DNA from: Scatosoma sp045645245
GTDB lineage: Bacteria > Bacillota > Clostridia > Christensenellales > Borkfalkiaceae
Assembly: GCA_045645245.1 (NCBI GenBank)
Contig: JAZRIK010000043.1
Coordinates: 1-19,747, forward strand
Reading direction: 5' to 3'
Length of the DNA: 19,747 bases
The notes under the pieces are model-generated. The model searched no databases and had not been told where the DNA came from. It saw nothing but the letters and a program-made list of their open reading frames with translations. Positions 7,420 to 14,621 of the stretch are shown piece by piece. Position numbers and translations under genes: made by a program. Within the stretch, counting starts at the first letter, position 1. Each line of letters starts with the position of its first letter.

Positions 7420-9120
7420 ATGTTAGCAAAACTGACGATTAAAAACGTAGCGCTGATTGAGAATGCGCAAATAGCGTTTGGAGATGGCTTAAACGTTTTG
7501 TCTGGGGAAACAGGCGCGGGTAAATCGGTCATTTTAGATTCCGTTAACTTCGTTTTGGGCGCAAAAGCCGACCGCTCGATGATTCGATACGGGGAAAGCG
7601 AATGTTTTGTTAAAGCCGAATTTATTCTTCCCGAAAGCTCTAAAAGCGTAGAATTGTTGCGTGATATGGATATTGATTCGGACGGTGAAATCGTTATTTC
7701 CCGACGTTTTTCTGAAAGCGGAAAAAATAGCATTAAAATCAACGGGAATACCGTGACGGCGACAATGCTGCGAAAGGTGACCGATTCATTGGTGGACGTA
7801 CACGGTCAAAGCGAGCATTTTTTCCTTTTGAAGGAAGGCAATCAATTAAAAACGCTGGACGTAGTGGCGGGGCAACCGCTTATTGAAAAGAAATCCGCCT
7901 TGAAAACGCTGGTCAATCAACGAAACGAAATTGAAGAGCAAATTGCACTATTAGGCGGCGATGAAAAAGAGCGTGGCAGACGCTTGGACGTACTTAACTT
8001 CCAGATAGACGAAATTATTGCAGCCGACTGGAAAGAAGGCGAAGAAGAAGAGCTTTTGGAAAAGCGGAATAAGCTGATGCACGCCGAAAAAATTATTGCG
8101 GCCATTCAAGAAAGTAATCAGATTTTTACGCAGGAATACGGGGTTTTAGACGGCTTGCGTATGGCAACACGTTCTCTTGCGAGTATTGCTAAATACGCCG
8201 ATGAATACGCGGTTTTGCAAGAAAAATTAGAAAACTTATCCGCAGAAGCGGACGATATTAGCGAAACGCTTTCCAGCGTTGGCGAAGAATTATATTTTGA
8301 CGAAAATGAAGCGGATGCCATTGAACGCAGATTAGATACTCTTCGCTCGTTAAAGCGTAAATATGGCGCAAATAAGGCAGAAGTAGATGCCTATTTACAA
8401 AAAATACAGGCGGAATATGATTTATTGTCCGATTGCGAAGGGCAGTTTGCCGCTTTAACCGCGCAAAAGCAAACAACGTTGAAAGAAATTTATCGTCTTT
8501 GCTTGGATATGACCGCTTTGCGTAAGCAGGTTGGAACGGAATTTTGCGCGCAGGTCGTTTCCGAGCTGGAAACGTTAAATATTCCGCACGCGCAATTTAC
8601 GATACAGTTTAACGAATATGCTTACGAAGACGCGGAGCGCGCAACCGCCAACGGGTTAGATAGTATAACGTTTATGTTTTCGGCGAACGCAGGCGAACCG
8701 ATGAAGCCGCTTGGTAAAATTATTAGCGGCGGGGAAATGAGCCGATTTATGCTGGCAATTAAAACGCGTTTGTCGGGTTTGAATGCAATTTCAACGTATA
8801 TTTTCGACGAAATCGACGCGGGAATTAGTGGTAAAACGGCAAAGGTTGTGGCGGAAAAGCTGGTCAAGATTTCGCGCGGCACGCAAATCATCGCCGTTTC
8901 GCATTTAGCGCAAATCGCCGCGATGAGCGATCGGCAGTATTTGATAGAAAAACAAGAAAAATCGGATAAAACCATTACGAACGTCTTTGCTTTGGACGAC
9001 AATGGGAAAATCGACGAACTGTTGCGATTGCTTGGCGGGGAAACACAAGCTTCCTTTGCCCGTGAACACGCGCAAGAAATGCTCAATCAAGCGCAGGCCT
9101 ACAAAAAGAGTTTTGCCTAA
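7420..9120 (+). CDS. recN: DNA repair protein RecN
   Basis: RecN is an SMC-like ATPase recruited early to double-strand breaks. The 566-residue protein has Walker A GETGAGKS (29-36) and a long central coiled coil (about 150-390) rich in Glu, Lys and Leu. The ABC signature SGGEMSRFMLAIK starts at Ser436, Walker B is IFDEIDAGISG with Asp463-Glu464, and the SHLAQIAA switch region follows. The N-terminus MLAKLTIKNVALIENAQIAF is diagnostic. Length matches the family (about 550-575). AAGGAA at 7409-7414 supports ATG 7420. No LexA-box-like site precedes it, so SOS control at this position is not evident. It is followed by spoIVB, as in B. subtilis. Confidence 0.97.
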   Translation: MLAKLTIKNVALIENAQIAFGDGLNVLSGETGAGKSVILDSVNFVLGAKADRSMIRYGESECFVKAEFILPESSKSVELLRDMDIDSDGEIVISRRFSESGKNSIKINGNTVTATMLRKVTDSLVDVHGQSEHFFLLKEGNQLKTLDVVAGQPLIEKKSALKTLVNQRNEIEEQIALLGGDEKERGRRLDVLNFQIDEIIAADWKEGEEEELLEKRNKLMHAEKIIAAIQESNQIFTQEYGVLDGLRMATRSLASIAKYADEYAVLQEKLENLSAEADDISETLSSVGEELYFDENEADAIERRLDTLRSLKRKYGANKAEVDAYLQKIQAEYDLLSDCEGQFAALTAQKQTTLKEIYRLCLDMTALRKQVGTEFCAQVVSELETLNIPHAQFTIQFNEYAYEDAERATANGLDSITFMFSANAGEPMKPLGKIISGGEMSRFMLAIKTRLSGLNAISTYIFDEIDAGISGKTAKVVAEKLVKISRGTQIIAVSHLAQIAAMSDRQYLIEKQEKSDKTITNVFALDDNGKIDELLRLLGGETQASFAREHAQEMLNQAQAYKKSFA

Positions 9121-9147
9121 AATTTAGCGATAATTAAGAATAGAAAT

Positions 9148-9212
9148 ACTCAATTTGCACAAATTACCTTGTAAACGGAGGAATTTATGCGCAAATTGGG
9201 TGTTTTTATTTT
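9148..9212 (+). promoter_or_regulatory. Long hairpin enclosing the spoIVB ribosome-binding site and start
   Basis: Outer stem: 9148-9158 (ACTCAATTTGC) pairs with 9191-9201 (GCAAATTGGGT), 11 pairs with one G-T. Inner stem: AAATT (9161-9165) and CCT (9167-9169) pair with AGG (9179-9181) and AATTT (9182-9186) around a one-base bulge. The SD AGG is paired and the ATG lies in the internal loop. A T-rich run (9203-9212) follows. It could block translation, act as a terminator or attenuator after recN, or both. This was read by eye without energy calculation. Confidence 0.5.
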
Positions 9213-10077
9213 AAGTGGATTTGCGGGCGTTGCAATGCTTGCCTGCGGTAATTATACACACCGCGAGGCGTATGCACAGGAAAAAGTTGTTTGCATTGGC
9301 GGTATGGCCGCAGGATTTACGCTTAAATCGGGTGGCGTGCAAATTATCGGAATGTGTGAAATTATGACGGAAAACGGCACGGCTTCGCCTGCCTTAAAGG
9401 CAGGGCTGCGACCTGGGGACCGTATTGTAAGTATAAATGGTATTCGTGTTGAATCGATCGAACGGTTAAATGAACTCACAGAAAAAAGCTGCGGCGACGA
9501 AGTACGTATGGAAGTGTTGAGAAACGAAGAGAAGTTTAGCGTTTCTTTGAAGGCGGTTAAGGATAAAGCGACGAATCGCTATAAAATAGGCGTTTTGGCG
9601 CGCGATAGCGTATCGGGCATAGGCACAATAACGTATATCGATAAAAAAAGCGGGCGTTTTGGTGCGCTTGGACACGCTGTTTTGAGTGATAGCAAACAAG
9701 AAATGCAAATTGCCGATGGCGGCGTGTTTGCGTGCAGCGTTGTCGGCGTTAGTAAAGGCGTTCGCGGAAAAGCTGGGGAGCTTCGCGGTTTGTTTTTGAA
9801 TAGTAAAACGATCGGTAAAGCGGAAAAAATATCAAATTGCGGCATTTTTGGTACGGTTAGTACGCAAATTGACGTAGAAAAATATGCTTGTGCGGTGGCG
9901 GATTCCTGCTCGGTTGTGCCTGGGGCAGCCATTATATACTCAACGATTGACGGCGAAGAAGTAAAAGCGTACGACATTGAAATTGTAAAAGTAGATAAAA
10001 ACAATAAGGACAATAAAAACTATGTGTTAAAAATCACCGACGAAGAGCTAATTGAAAATACAGGGGGGATTGTGTAG
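9187..10077 (+). CDS. spoIVB: SpoIVB (S55 peptidase) N-terminal 296 residues, ending at an in-frame amber codon
   Basis: SpoIVB is a forespore-secreted serine protease that cleaves SpoIVFA and so triggers SpoIVFB-dependent processing of pro-sigma-K. The product has an N-terminal membrane or signal segment (about 5-21), a PDZ domain (about 40-115; SPALKAGLRPGDRIVSINGI) and the S55 domain from about 130, with the catalytic His163 in FGALGHAV. The frame then reaches ENTGGIV and TAG at 10075-10077, where homologues have Gln followed by GMSGSP. As written, the product lacks the catalytic serine and should be inactive as a protease. GGAGG at 9177-9181 supports ATG 9187. The position after recN is canonical. 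See the separate entry for the downstream part of the same frame. Confidence 0.93.
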   Translation: MRKLGVFILSGFAGVAMLACGNYTHREAYAQEKVVCIGGMAAGFTLKSGGVQIIGMCEIMTENGTASPALKAGLRPGDRIVSINGIRVESIERLNELTEKSCGDEVRMEVLRNEEKFSVSLKAVKDKATNRYKIGVLARDSVSGIGTITYIDKKSGRFGALGHAVLSDSKQEMQIADGGVFACSVVGVSKGVRGKAGELRGLFLNSKTIGKAEKISNCGIFGTVSTQIDVEKYACAVADSCSVVPGAAIIYSTIDGEEVKAYDIEIVKVDKNNKDNKNYVLKITDEELIENTGGIV

Positions 10078-10197
10078 GGGATGAGCGGTAGCCCTATATT
10101 GCAAAACGGCAAGTTGATAGGGGCGGTCACGCACGTTTTCTTAAACGATCCAACGCGTGGATATGGGATAGATATTAACGTAATGATGAACGAATAA
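10078..10197 (+). pseudogene. spoIVB: C-terminal part of spoIVB beyond the amber codon (catalytic Ser region)
   Basis: The same frame continues directly after TAG: GMSGSPILQNGKLIGAVTH, then VFLNDPTRGYGIDINVMMNE, ending at TAA 10195-10197. This is the highly conserved end of SpoIVB. By analogy with the trypsin GDSGGP motif, Ser300 (counting TAG as residue 297) in GMSGSP is the nucleophile. Readthrough would restore a 336-residue protein. ATG 10081, one codon after the stop, could also restart translation to give a 38-residue peptide; the G-rich AGGGGGG at 10062-10068 is an SD-like element 12 bases upstream. The frame before and after the stop is unchanged, so this is a base substitution (CAG to TAG), not an indel. 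Confidence 0.9.
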
Positions 10198-10199
10198 TT

Positions 10200-10250
10200 A
10201 TGTCTAACAAAATACCTATGTCTGACATAATAGGCGATAGATGTCAGAGA
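10200..10250 (+). promoter_or_regulatory. Palindromic element before the first carboxypeptidase gene
   Basis: The 13-base palindrome TATGTCTGACATA (10217-10229) lies between two related half-sites, ATGTCTAACA (10200-10209) and ATGTCAGAGA (10241-10250). In RNA, TCTGACAT (10221-10228) could pair with ATGTCAGA (10241-10248) around a 12-base loop just before the ribosome-binding site. It may be an operator or a leader hairpin; no regulator is identified. Confidence 0.4.
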
Positions 10251-10265
10251 TATAAAGGAGTGGAA

Positions 10266-11471
10266 ATGAAAAAAGGTTTGATAACATTTTTAGCAATCGC
10301 GGCATTATTTGGTGCAACGATGATAAAAGATAAAAACGATAGCGAAATATTTGCAAATGCACAAAGTAGGCAAATAGAAAGCAGTGTGGCGGTGAAAACG
10401 GCGATAGAAGTGCGTGCAAAATCGGCATTTGCCTGTGATTATTCGACGGGAGAAGTGATTTATTCAAAAAATGAGATTGCAAGGCTGCCGATTGCGAGTA
10501 TGTGTAAAATTATGACGCTTATTTTATGCTTTGACGGGTTGGCACAAGGGAAATGCACGCTGGAAGAAGAAATTACGGTAAGCGAGCGCGCCGCGTCAAT
10601 GGGCGGGTCGCAGGTTTTTTTGGAAGGAAATGCAAAATATCCGATAAAAGAGCTTATTAAAAGCATCGTTGTTTGCTCTGCGAACGATAGCTGCGTGGCT
10701 ATGGCGGAGTATCTTGCAGGTAGCGAAGAGCTATTCGTGCAAAAAATGAACGAAAGGGCAAAGCAGCTGGGGGCGGAAAATACGCTTTTTGCAAATTGTA
10801 CGGGCTTACCGAAAGAACCGCAGTATTCGTGCGCAAAAGACGTTGCAATTATGCTTAAAGAATTGCTCAAACATAAGGAATATTATGAGTTTGGCGGCGT
10901 TTGGATGGATAAATTTATGCATCCGAAAGGTCGATATACCGAAATTACGAATACAAATAAACTTATTCGTTTTTACGATGGCTGCGACGGTGGTAAAACG
11001 GGCTTTACAAATCAAGCGGGCTTTTGTCTTGCGGCAACGGCAAAGCGCAAGGATATGCGTATTATTTCCGTTGTAATCGGTGCGGAAAACAGTAAAAATC
11101 GGTTTGACGATACCAAAATGCTCTTCGATTATGCGTTTGCAAATTATCAAGCGACGCCGATCGTCAAACAAGACGTTCCTTTGGAAACGGAAGCAGCAGT
11201 GCTGGGCGGTCGGCAAAAAACGGTAGCCGTATTGCCGCAAAGGTCAGTGTTCGATTTTACTAAAAAGGGTGAAAAAGGCAACGTGCATATAGAAGTTGAA
11301 ACCAAGCCGTTGCGCGCGCCGATTGCAGAAAAACAGGTTGTTGGCGAATTGATTGTCTATAAAGACAATGTCGAAATGGATCGCGTACCTTTGGTTGCGG
11401 CGAGTGCCGTTGAAAAAAATCGTTGGTTCGATTCGTTTAAGGACGCAGCGAACGCGTGGAACCATAAATAA
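10266..11471 (+). CDS. D-alanyl-D-alanine carboxypeptidase, S11 family (DacF-like)
   Basis: A penicillin-binding-protein-type enzyme that removes the terminal D-Ala from peptidoglycan pentapeptides outside the membrane. The 401-residue protein has an N-terminal signal or membrane segment (about 4-20) and the three S11 motifs: SMCK with Ser78 and Lys81, SAN (138-140) and KTG (244-246, in GGKTGFTNQAG). The C-terminal PBP5_C-like beta domain spans about 305-385. AAAGGAG at 10254-10260 fixes ATG 10266; an in-frame ATG at 10200 lies in the upstream repeat region without an SD. Ten cysteines in the exported part, including Cys80 within SxxK and Cys137 beside SAN, are unusual. The context next to spoIVB suggests a sporulation role like DacF, but sequence alone cannot separate DacF from vegetative DacA. 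In B. subtilis spo0A occupies this place. Confidence 0.93.
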   Translation: MKKGLITFLAIAALFGATMIKDKNDSEIFANAQSRQIESSVAVKTAIEVRAKSAFACDYSTGEVIYSKNEIARLPIASMCKIMTLILCFDGLAQGKCTLEEEITVSERAASMGGSQVFLEGNAKYPIKELIKSIVVCSANDSCVAMAEYLAGSEELFVQKMNERAKQLGAENTLFANCTGLPKEPQYSCAKDVAIMLKELLKHKEYYEFGGVWMDKFMHPKGRYTEITNTNKLIRFYDGCDGGKTGFTNQAGFCLAATAKRKDMRIISVVIGAENSKNRFDDTKMLFDYAFANYQATPIVKQDVPLETEAAVLGGRQKTVAVLPQRSVFDFTKKGEKGNVHIEVETKPLRAPIAEKQVVGELIVYKDNVEMDRVPLVAASAVEKNRWFDSFKDAANAWNHK

Positions 11472-11487
11472 TCTAATTTAGCGCAAT

Positions 11488-11531
11488 AAATCCATATTTA
11501 CGCAAAAAAACGGTGTAAATATGGATTTTTT
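11488..11531 (+). terminator. Strong intrinsic terminator after the first carboxypeptidase gene
   Basis: A 14-pair stem (11488-11501 with 11515-11528), a 13-base A-rich loop and a T-run to 11531. This ends the long transcript that began upstream of the Asp23-family gene. The A-rich 5' side makes weak function on the opposite strand possible, but no minus-strand gene is near. Confidence 0.9.
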
Positions 11532-11554
11532 CGTAGAAAAAGACGCTCGTACTC

Positions 11555-11583
11555 TTGCTTTTTGAAAAAAAATTTGTTAAAAT
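11555..11583 (+). promoter_or_regulatory. lysA promoter
   Basis: -35 TTGCTT (11555-11560), 17-base spacer, -10 TAAAAT (11578-11583) with TGT directly before it (extended -10). The position leaves a leader of roughly 25 bases to ATG 11617 and argues against ATG 11587 as the start, since that would lie almost at the initiation site. The leader is too short for a lysine riboswitch. Confidence 0.6.
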
Positions 11584-11616
11584 AATATGGATAAGATTTG
11601 CTTAGAGGATTTTTCG

Positions 11617-12948
11617 ATGAACGCAAGAGAAACGTTGAAAATCAACGAAAAAGGACATTTAGAAATCGGCGGTGCAGATTGCGTAGATTTGGCGCAAAAA
11701 TTTGGCACGCCGATTTATTTATTCGATGAAGCGTATATTCGCCGTATGATGCGTGTTTATCGCGATACGATTGAAAATAAATACGATGGCAACGGTATGG
11801 TTTTATATGCGTCGAAGGCGTTTTCCTGCCAAGCGATTTATCGTATCGCCGATGAAGAAAATATCGGTATCGACGTGGTGTCGGGGGGAGAATTATATAC
11901 CGCGAAAGCGGCAGGTTTTCCCACGGAAAAAATTTATATGCACGGGAATAATAAACTCGATTATGAACTCGGCGAAGCGTTAGACGCAAAAATCGGGTGT
12001 ATCGTTGCCGATGCATACTCGGAAATTGACAAAATAGACGCGGAAGCTTATAAACGTGGGATAAAGCAGAATATTTTATTGCGAATCAACCCCGGCGTAG
12101 AAGCGCACACGCACGCATTTGTGCAAACGGCGACGACGGATAGTAAGTTTGGCTTTTCCATTCAAGACGGCGCCGCGGAAAGAGTGACGGCGTACGCATT
12201 GACGAAAAAGAATATTTACTTGAAAGGATATCATTGTCATATCGGTTCGCAAATATTTGAAAAGCATTCGTTTGTAATCGCTGCGCAAAAATGTATGCGC
12301 TTTGCCGCTGAAATGAAAGAAAAACTTCATTTTACTATGCAAACGCTCAATGTAGGCGGTGGTTATGGCGTTTGGTACACCGATGAAGACCGCAAGATAA
12401 CGCCCGAAGGATATGCACAGTACGTTGAAGCATTGATTGATGAAGTAAAAGCGCAAGCAGCTGCTTTGCATTTGCCGTTGCCGTTTTTATTAATTGAGCC
12501 GGGCAGGTCGATTGTGGCGGAATCAGGCGTCACTTTATATACGGTCGGAGCGATAAAGGATATTCCCGGGGTTAAAAAATACGTAGCGGTTGACGGGGGA
12601 ATGTTTGACAACCCGCGCTATGCGTTGTATCAATCGAAATATACCGCGTTGCTTGCAAATCGTGCCAACGAAGAACCGACCGAGCTCGTTTCTATTGCAG
12701 GAAAATGCTGCGAAAGCGGCGATTTAATCGCCGTAAACGTGTCGTTGCCAAAAGCGAACACGGGCGATTTGTTGGCGGTGTTATCCACGGGCGCGTATAA
12801 CTATTCGATGGCGATGAATTATAACCGCAATCTCATTCCGCCTTGCGTACTTGTGCGGGACGGTGAAGCGGAATATATCGTTAAACCGCAATCGTACGAA
12901 GATTTGAATAGAAACGACGTTATTCCGCCGCGATTGCAGAAAAAATAA
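11617..12948 (+). CDS. lysA: Diaminopimelate decarboxylase
   Basis: A PLP enzyme that decarboxylates meso-diaminopimelate to L-lysine, the last step of lysine synthesis. The 443-residue protein has the fold-type III barrel with the PLP lysine Lys67 in YASKAF, a HCHIGSQ motif at the end of a barrel strand, GGGYG, EPGRSIV (phosphate and substrate binding), and in the C-terminal beta domain GKCCESGD with the conserved active-site Cys and GAYNYSMAMNYN. Start: ATG 11617 has AGAGGA at 11604-11609. An in-frame ATG at 11587 would add ten residues without an SD and almost on the promoter. It is monocistronic between a terminator and the scpA promoter. Lysine genes near dacF-type genes also occur in B. 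subtilis. Confidence 0.96.
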   Translation: MNARETLKINEKGHLEIGGADCVDLAQKFGTPIYLFDEAYIRRMMRVYRDTIENKYDGNGMVLYASKAFSCQAIYRIADEENIGIDVVSGGELYTAKAAGFPTEKIYMHGNNKLDYELGEALDAKIGCIVADAYSEIDKIDAEAYKRGIKQNILLRINPGVEAHTHAFVQTATTDSKFGFSIQDGAAERVTAYALTKKNIYLKGYHCHIGSQIFEKHSFVIAAQKCMRFAAEMKEKLHFTMQTLNVGGGYGVWYTDEDRKITPEGYAQYVEALIDEVKAQAAALHLPLPFLLIEPGRSIVAESGVTLYTVGAIKDIPGVKKYVAVDGGMFDNPRYALYQSKYTALLANRANEEPTELVSIAGKCCESGDLIAVNVSLPKANTGDLLAVLSTGAYNYSMAMNYNRNLIPPCVLVRDGEAEYIVKPQSYEDLNRNDVIPPRLQKK

Positions 12949-12977
12949 ATCGTCGCGCCGTATTTTTAGTAGGGTAC

Positions 12978-13006
12978 TTGCATTTTTAGGCGTATTGTGT
13001 TATAAT
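12978..13006 (+). promoter_or_regulatory. scpA promoter
   Basis: -35 TTGCAT (12978-12983), 17-base spacer, -10 TATAAT (13001-13006) with TGT before it. The core TGTGTTATAATAG is identical to that at the Asp23-gene promoter. It lies 37 bases upstream of the scpA start. Confidence 0.8.
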
Positions 13007-13043
13007 AGCATAAAGAAGATAGCGTTTGCTTGGAGTTATGTAG

Positions 13044-13865
13044 ATGGAAAAAGAAAAATTAACCGTTGAATCGGTGAGAAATTTTGAAACGGAAGTGGAT
13101 TATACGACCGTTTTGGAAAATTTCGAAGGGCCGCTCGATTTGTTGTTGTATCTTATCAAAGAAGAGCGGATTGAAATAAAAGACGTGTTCGTATCCAAAG
13201 TCACGCAGCAATTCTTGTCGTATATGAAAGCATTGCCGTATTTGGACGTAGAAAAAGCGACGGAATATCTCAATATCGCGGCGACGATTATTGATATTAA
13301 AGCCCGCAGCTTATTGCCGCCCCCCGATTTTGACGAGTGGGAAGAAGACAACAGCGATGATTTCGATGAACGCTATAATCCCGAACAGGAACTTATTCAA
13401 GCGTTGGAAGAATATCAAACGGCGAAAAAGTTGAGAGAACGCGAAACCATCGGGTACATATTCAAAGAACCGGACAAAGAATACGCGGCGGTACAAGTGA
13501 AATATACCGATATGACGTTAGACGGGCTGGTGGACGCATTTACGAAAATGATGCTACGTTTGGAAACCAAGCGCCGCAATAATCCGCCCCCGCGCGAAAT
13601 TCCCAAAGATACGTTTACTGTGCGGGATAAAATTAAGCATATCCGCGAAACGGTATCGCAAAAGGAATCGATGTATTTTGACGAGTTGTTTGACGAGAAT
13701 GCAAATACGCCTGAAATCGTGACGACTTTCCAAGCACTTTTGGAGCTTTTGAAGCATCAATTTATTATTGCGGAGCAAGAAAAACTGTTTTCCACCATTG
13801 TAATTAAGAAAAATCCGAATAGAAGAGAGGACGAAGAAATTGGAGAAATTGACGAATATAATTGA
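13044..13865 (+). CDS. scpA: Segregation and condensation protein A (ScpA kleisin)
   Basis: ScpA bridges the SMC dimer heads and, with ScpB, forms the bacterial condensin complex that organises and separates chromosomes. The 273-residue protein has the N-terminal SMC-neck-binding helices with the signature FEGPLDLLLYLI (27-38), then IDIKDVFVSKVTQQFLSYM-like and KARSLLPPP segments (up to about 93). A charged linker (EEYQTAKKLRERE) follows, and the C-terminal winged helix (about 215-262; FQALLELLKHQFIIAEQEKLFSTI) binds the SMC cap. GGAG at 13032-13035 supports ATG 13044. It overlaps scpB by 26 bases. Confidence 0.96.
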   Translation: MEKEKLTVESVRNFETEVDYTTVLENFEGPLDLLLYLIKEERIEIKDVFVSKVTQQFLSYMKALPYLDVEKATEYLNIAATIIDIKARSLLPPPDFDEWEEDNSDDFDERYNPEQELIQALEEYQTAKKLRERETIGYIFKEPDKEYAAVQVKYTDMTLDGLVDAFTKMMLRLETKRRNNPPPREIPKDTFTVRDKIKHIRETVSQKESMYFDELFDENANTPEIVTTFQALLELLKHQFIIAEQEKLFSTIVIKKNPNRREDEEIGEIDEYN

Positions 13866-14556
13866 GGCGATTTTGTTTGCGTCGGGCGATGCGGTCCCCA
13901 TCGATTTGTTGCGTGAAAAATTAGAAGTGACCAAACGTCAAGCGGACGATGCGATTGCAAAGCTTGAAAAGAAATATACGGGCGAATGCGGTATTCGTTT
14001 GTTGCACTTTAACCATAAAGTACAGCTTGCGACCAACCCCGATTATAAAGACCCTGTTTCTTTGGTGTTGACGCCCATTCGTGAAAAAGAGTTCACGCGT
14101 ACGATTTTAGAGTGCGCGGCGATTATCGCGTACAAACAACCGATTACGCGCTCGGAATTAGAAAGTGTGCGTGGGGTCAACAGCGATTATGCGATTACTA
14201 CGCTGATGAGCTTGGATATGATTTATCCCTGCGGCAGAAAGGATACGCCGGGTAAACCCATACAATACGCCACGACGGATAACTTTTTGAAACGCTTTAA
14301 GCTCAAAGCGTTGTCCGAATTGCCCGATTATGACGAGCTGATGAAGCGTATTGCGGAAATGACGGCAATTTCTACCGTCTCGGATAGCACGTACCTTTAC
14401 GAAAAAGACGTTTACGACCCCGATGCGGATCCCGAATTAGCGGAAGAAAGCGTGGGGAATTTGGTTGAACAACCTGCAAGCGAAAATACGGATAATTCCT
14501 TTGAATTACCCGACTTTTTGAAAGACATCGAAGAAGATATCGTTAAAATTCAATAA
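13840..14556 (+). CDS. scpB: Segregation and condensation protein B (ScpB)
   Basis: ScpB dimers bind the ScpA linker and modulate SMC ATPase activity in condensin. The 238-residue protein has two winged-helix domains: the first at about 4-80 (starting NIIEAILFASGDAVPIDLLRE) and the second at about 88-160, with CAAIIAYKQPITRSELESVRGVNSD, here split, and CGRKDTPGKPIQYATTDNFL. An acidic tail of about 60 residues follows. The start is TTG 13840, inside the end of scpA, with GAGAGG at 13825-13830. No in-frame ATG or GTG fits the conserved N-terminus. It is followed by a strong hairpin terminator. Confidence 0.95.
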   Translation: MEKLTNIIEAILFASGDAVPIDLLREKLEVTKRQADDAIAKLEKKYTGECGIRLLHFNHKVQLATNPDYKDPVSLVLTPIREKEFTRTILECAAIIAYKQPITRSELESVRGVNSDYAITTLMSLDMIYPCGRKDTPGKPIQYATTDNFLKRFKLKALSELPDYDELMKRIAEMTAISTVSDSTYLYEKDVYDPDADPELAEESVGNLVEQPASENTDNSFELPDFLKDIEEDIVKIQ

Positions 14557-14580
14557 TTATCGCAAAGATACATACTTTTG

Positions 14581-14621
14581 AGCAACCTGCCCATATTGTT
14601 GATATGAGCAGGTTGCTTTTT
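14581..14621 (+). terminator. Terminator after scpB that overlaps the next start codon
   Basis: AGCAACCTGC (14581-14590) pairs perfectly with GCAGGTTGCT (14608-14617). An inner CATAT/ATATG stem (14592-14596 with 14602-14606) extends it, and TTTTT (14617-14621) follows. The ATG at 14604-14606 of the next gene lies in the inner stem, so the same element would terminate scpAB transcripts and mask that start. Confidence 0.85.

Noticed and set aside
10055..10085. Frameshift at the G6 run near the end of spoIVB
   Set aside because: The conserved sequence before (TGGIV) and after (GMSGSP) the stop is in the same frame, so an indel in the G run is not needed; it is a substitution to TAG.
10226..10232. 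CATAATA as a sigma-G-type -10 before the first carboxypeptidase gene
   Set aside because: It resembles the forespore -10 pattern, but no matching -35 lies at 17-18 bases; GAATA at 10192-10196 is 29 bases away.
11532..11616. Lysine riboswitch before lysA
   Set aside because: The space between the upstream terminator and the start is only about 85 bases and the predicted leader about 25, far too short for an L box, and no fitting structure is visible.
12943..12968. Terminator after lysA
   Set aside because: Only an AT-rich AAAAATA/TATTTTT pairing around a 13-base loop is seen, too weak to support.
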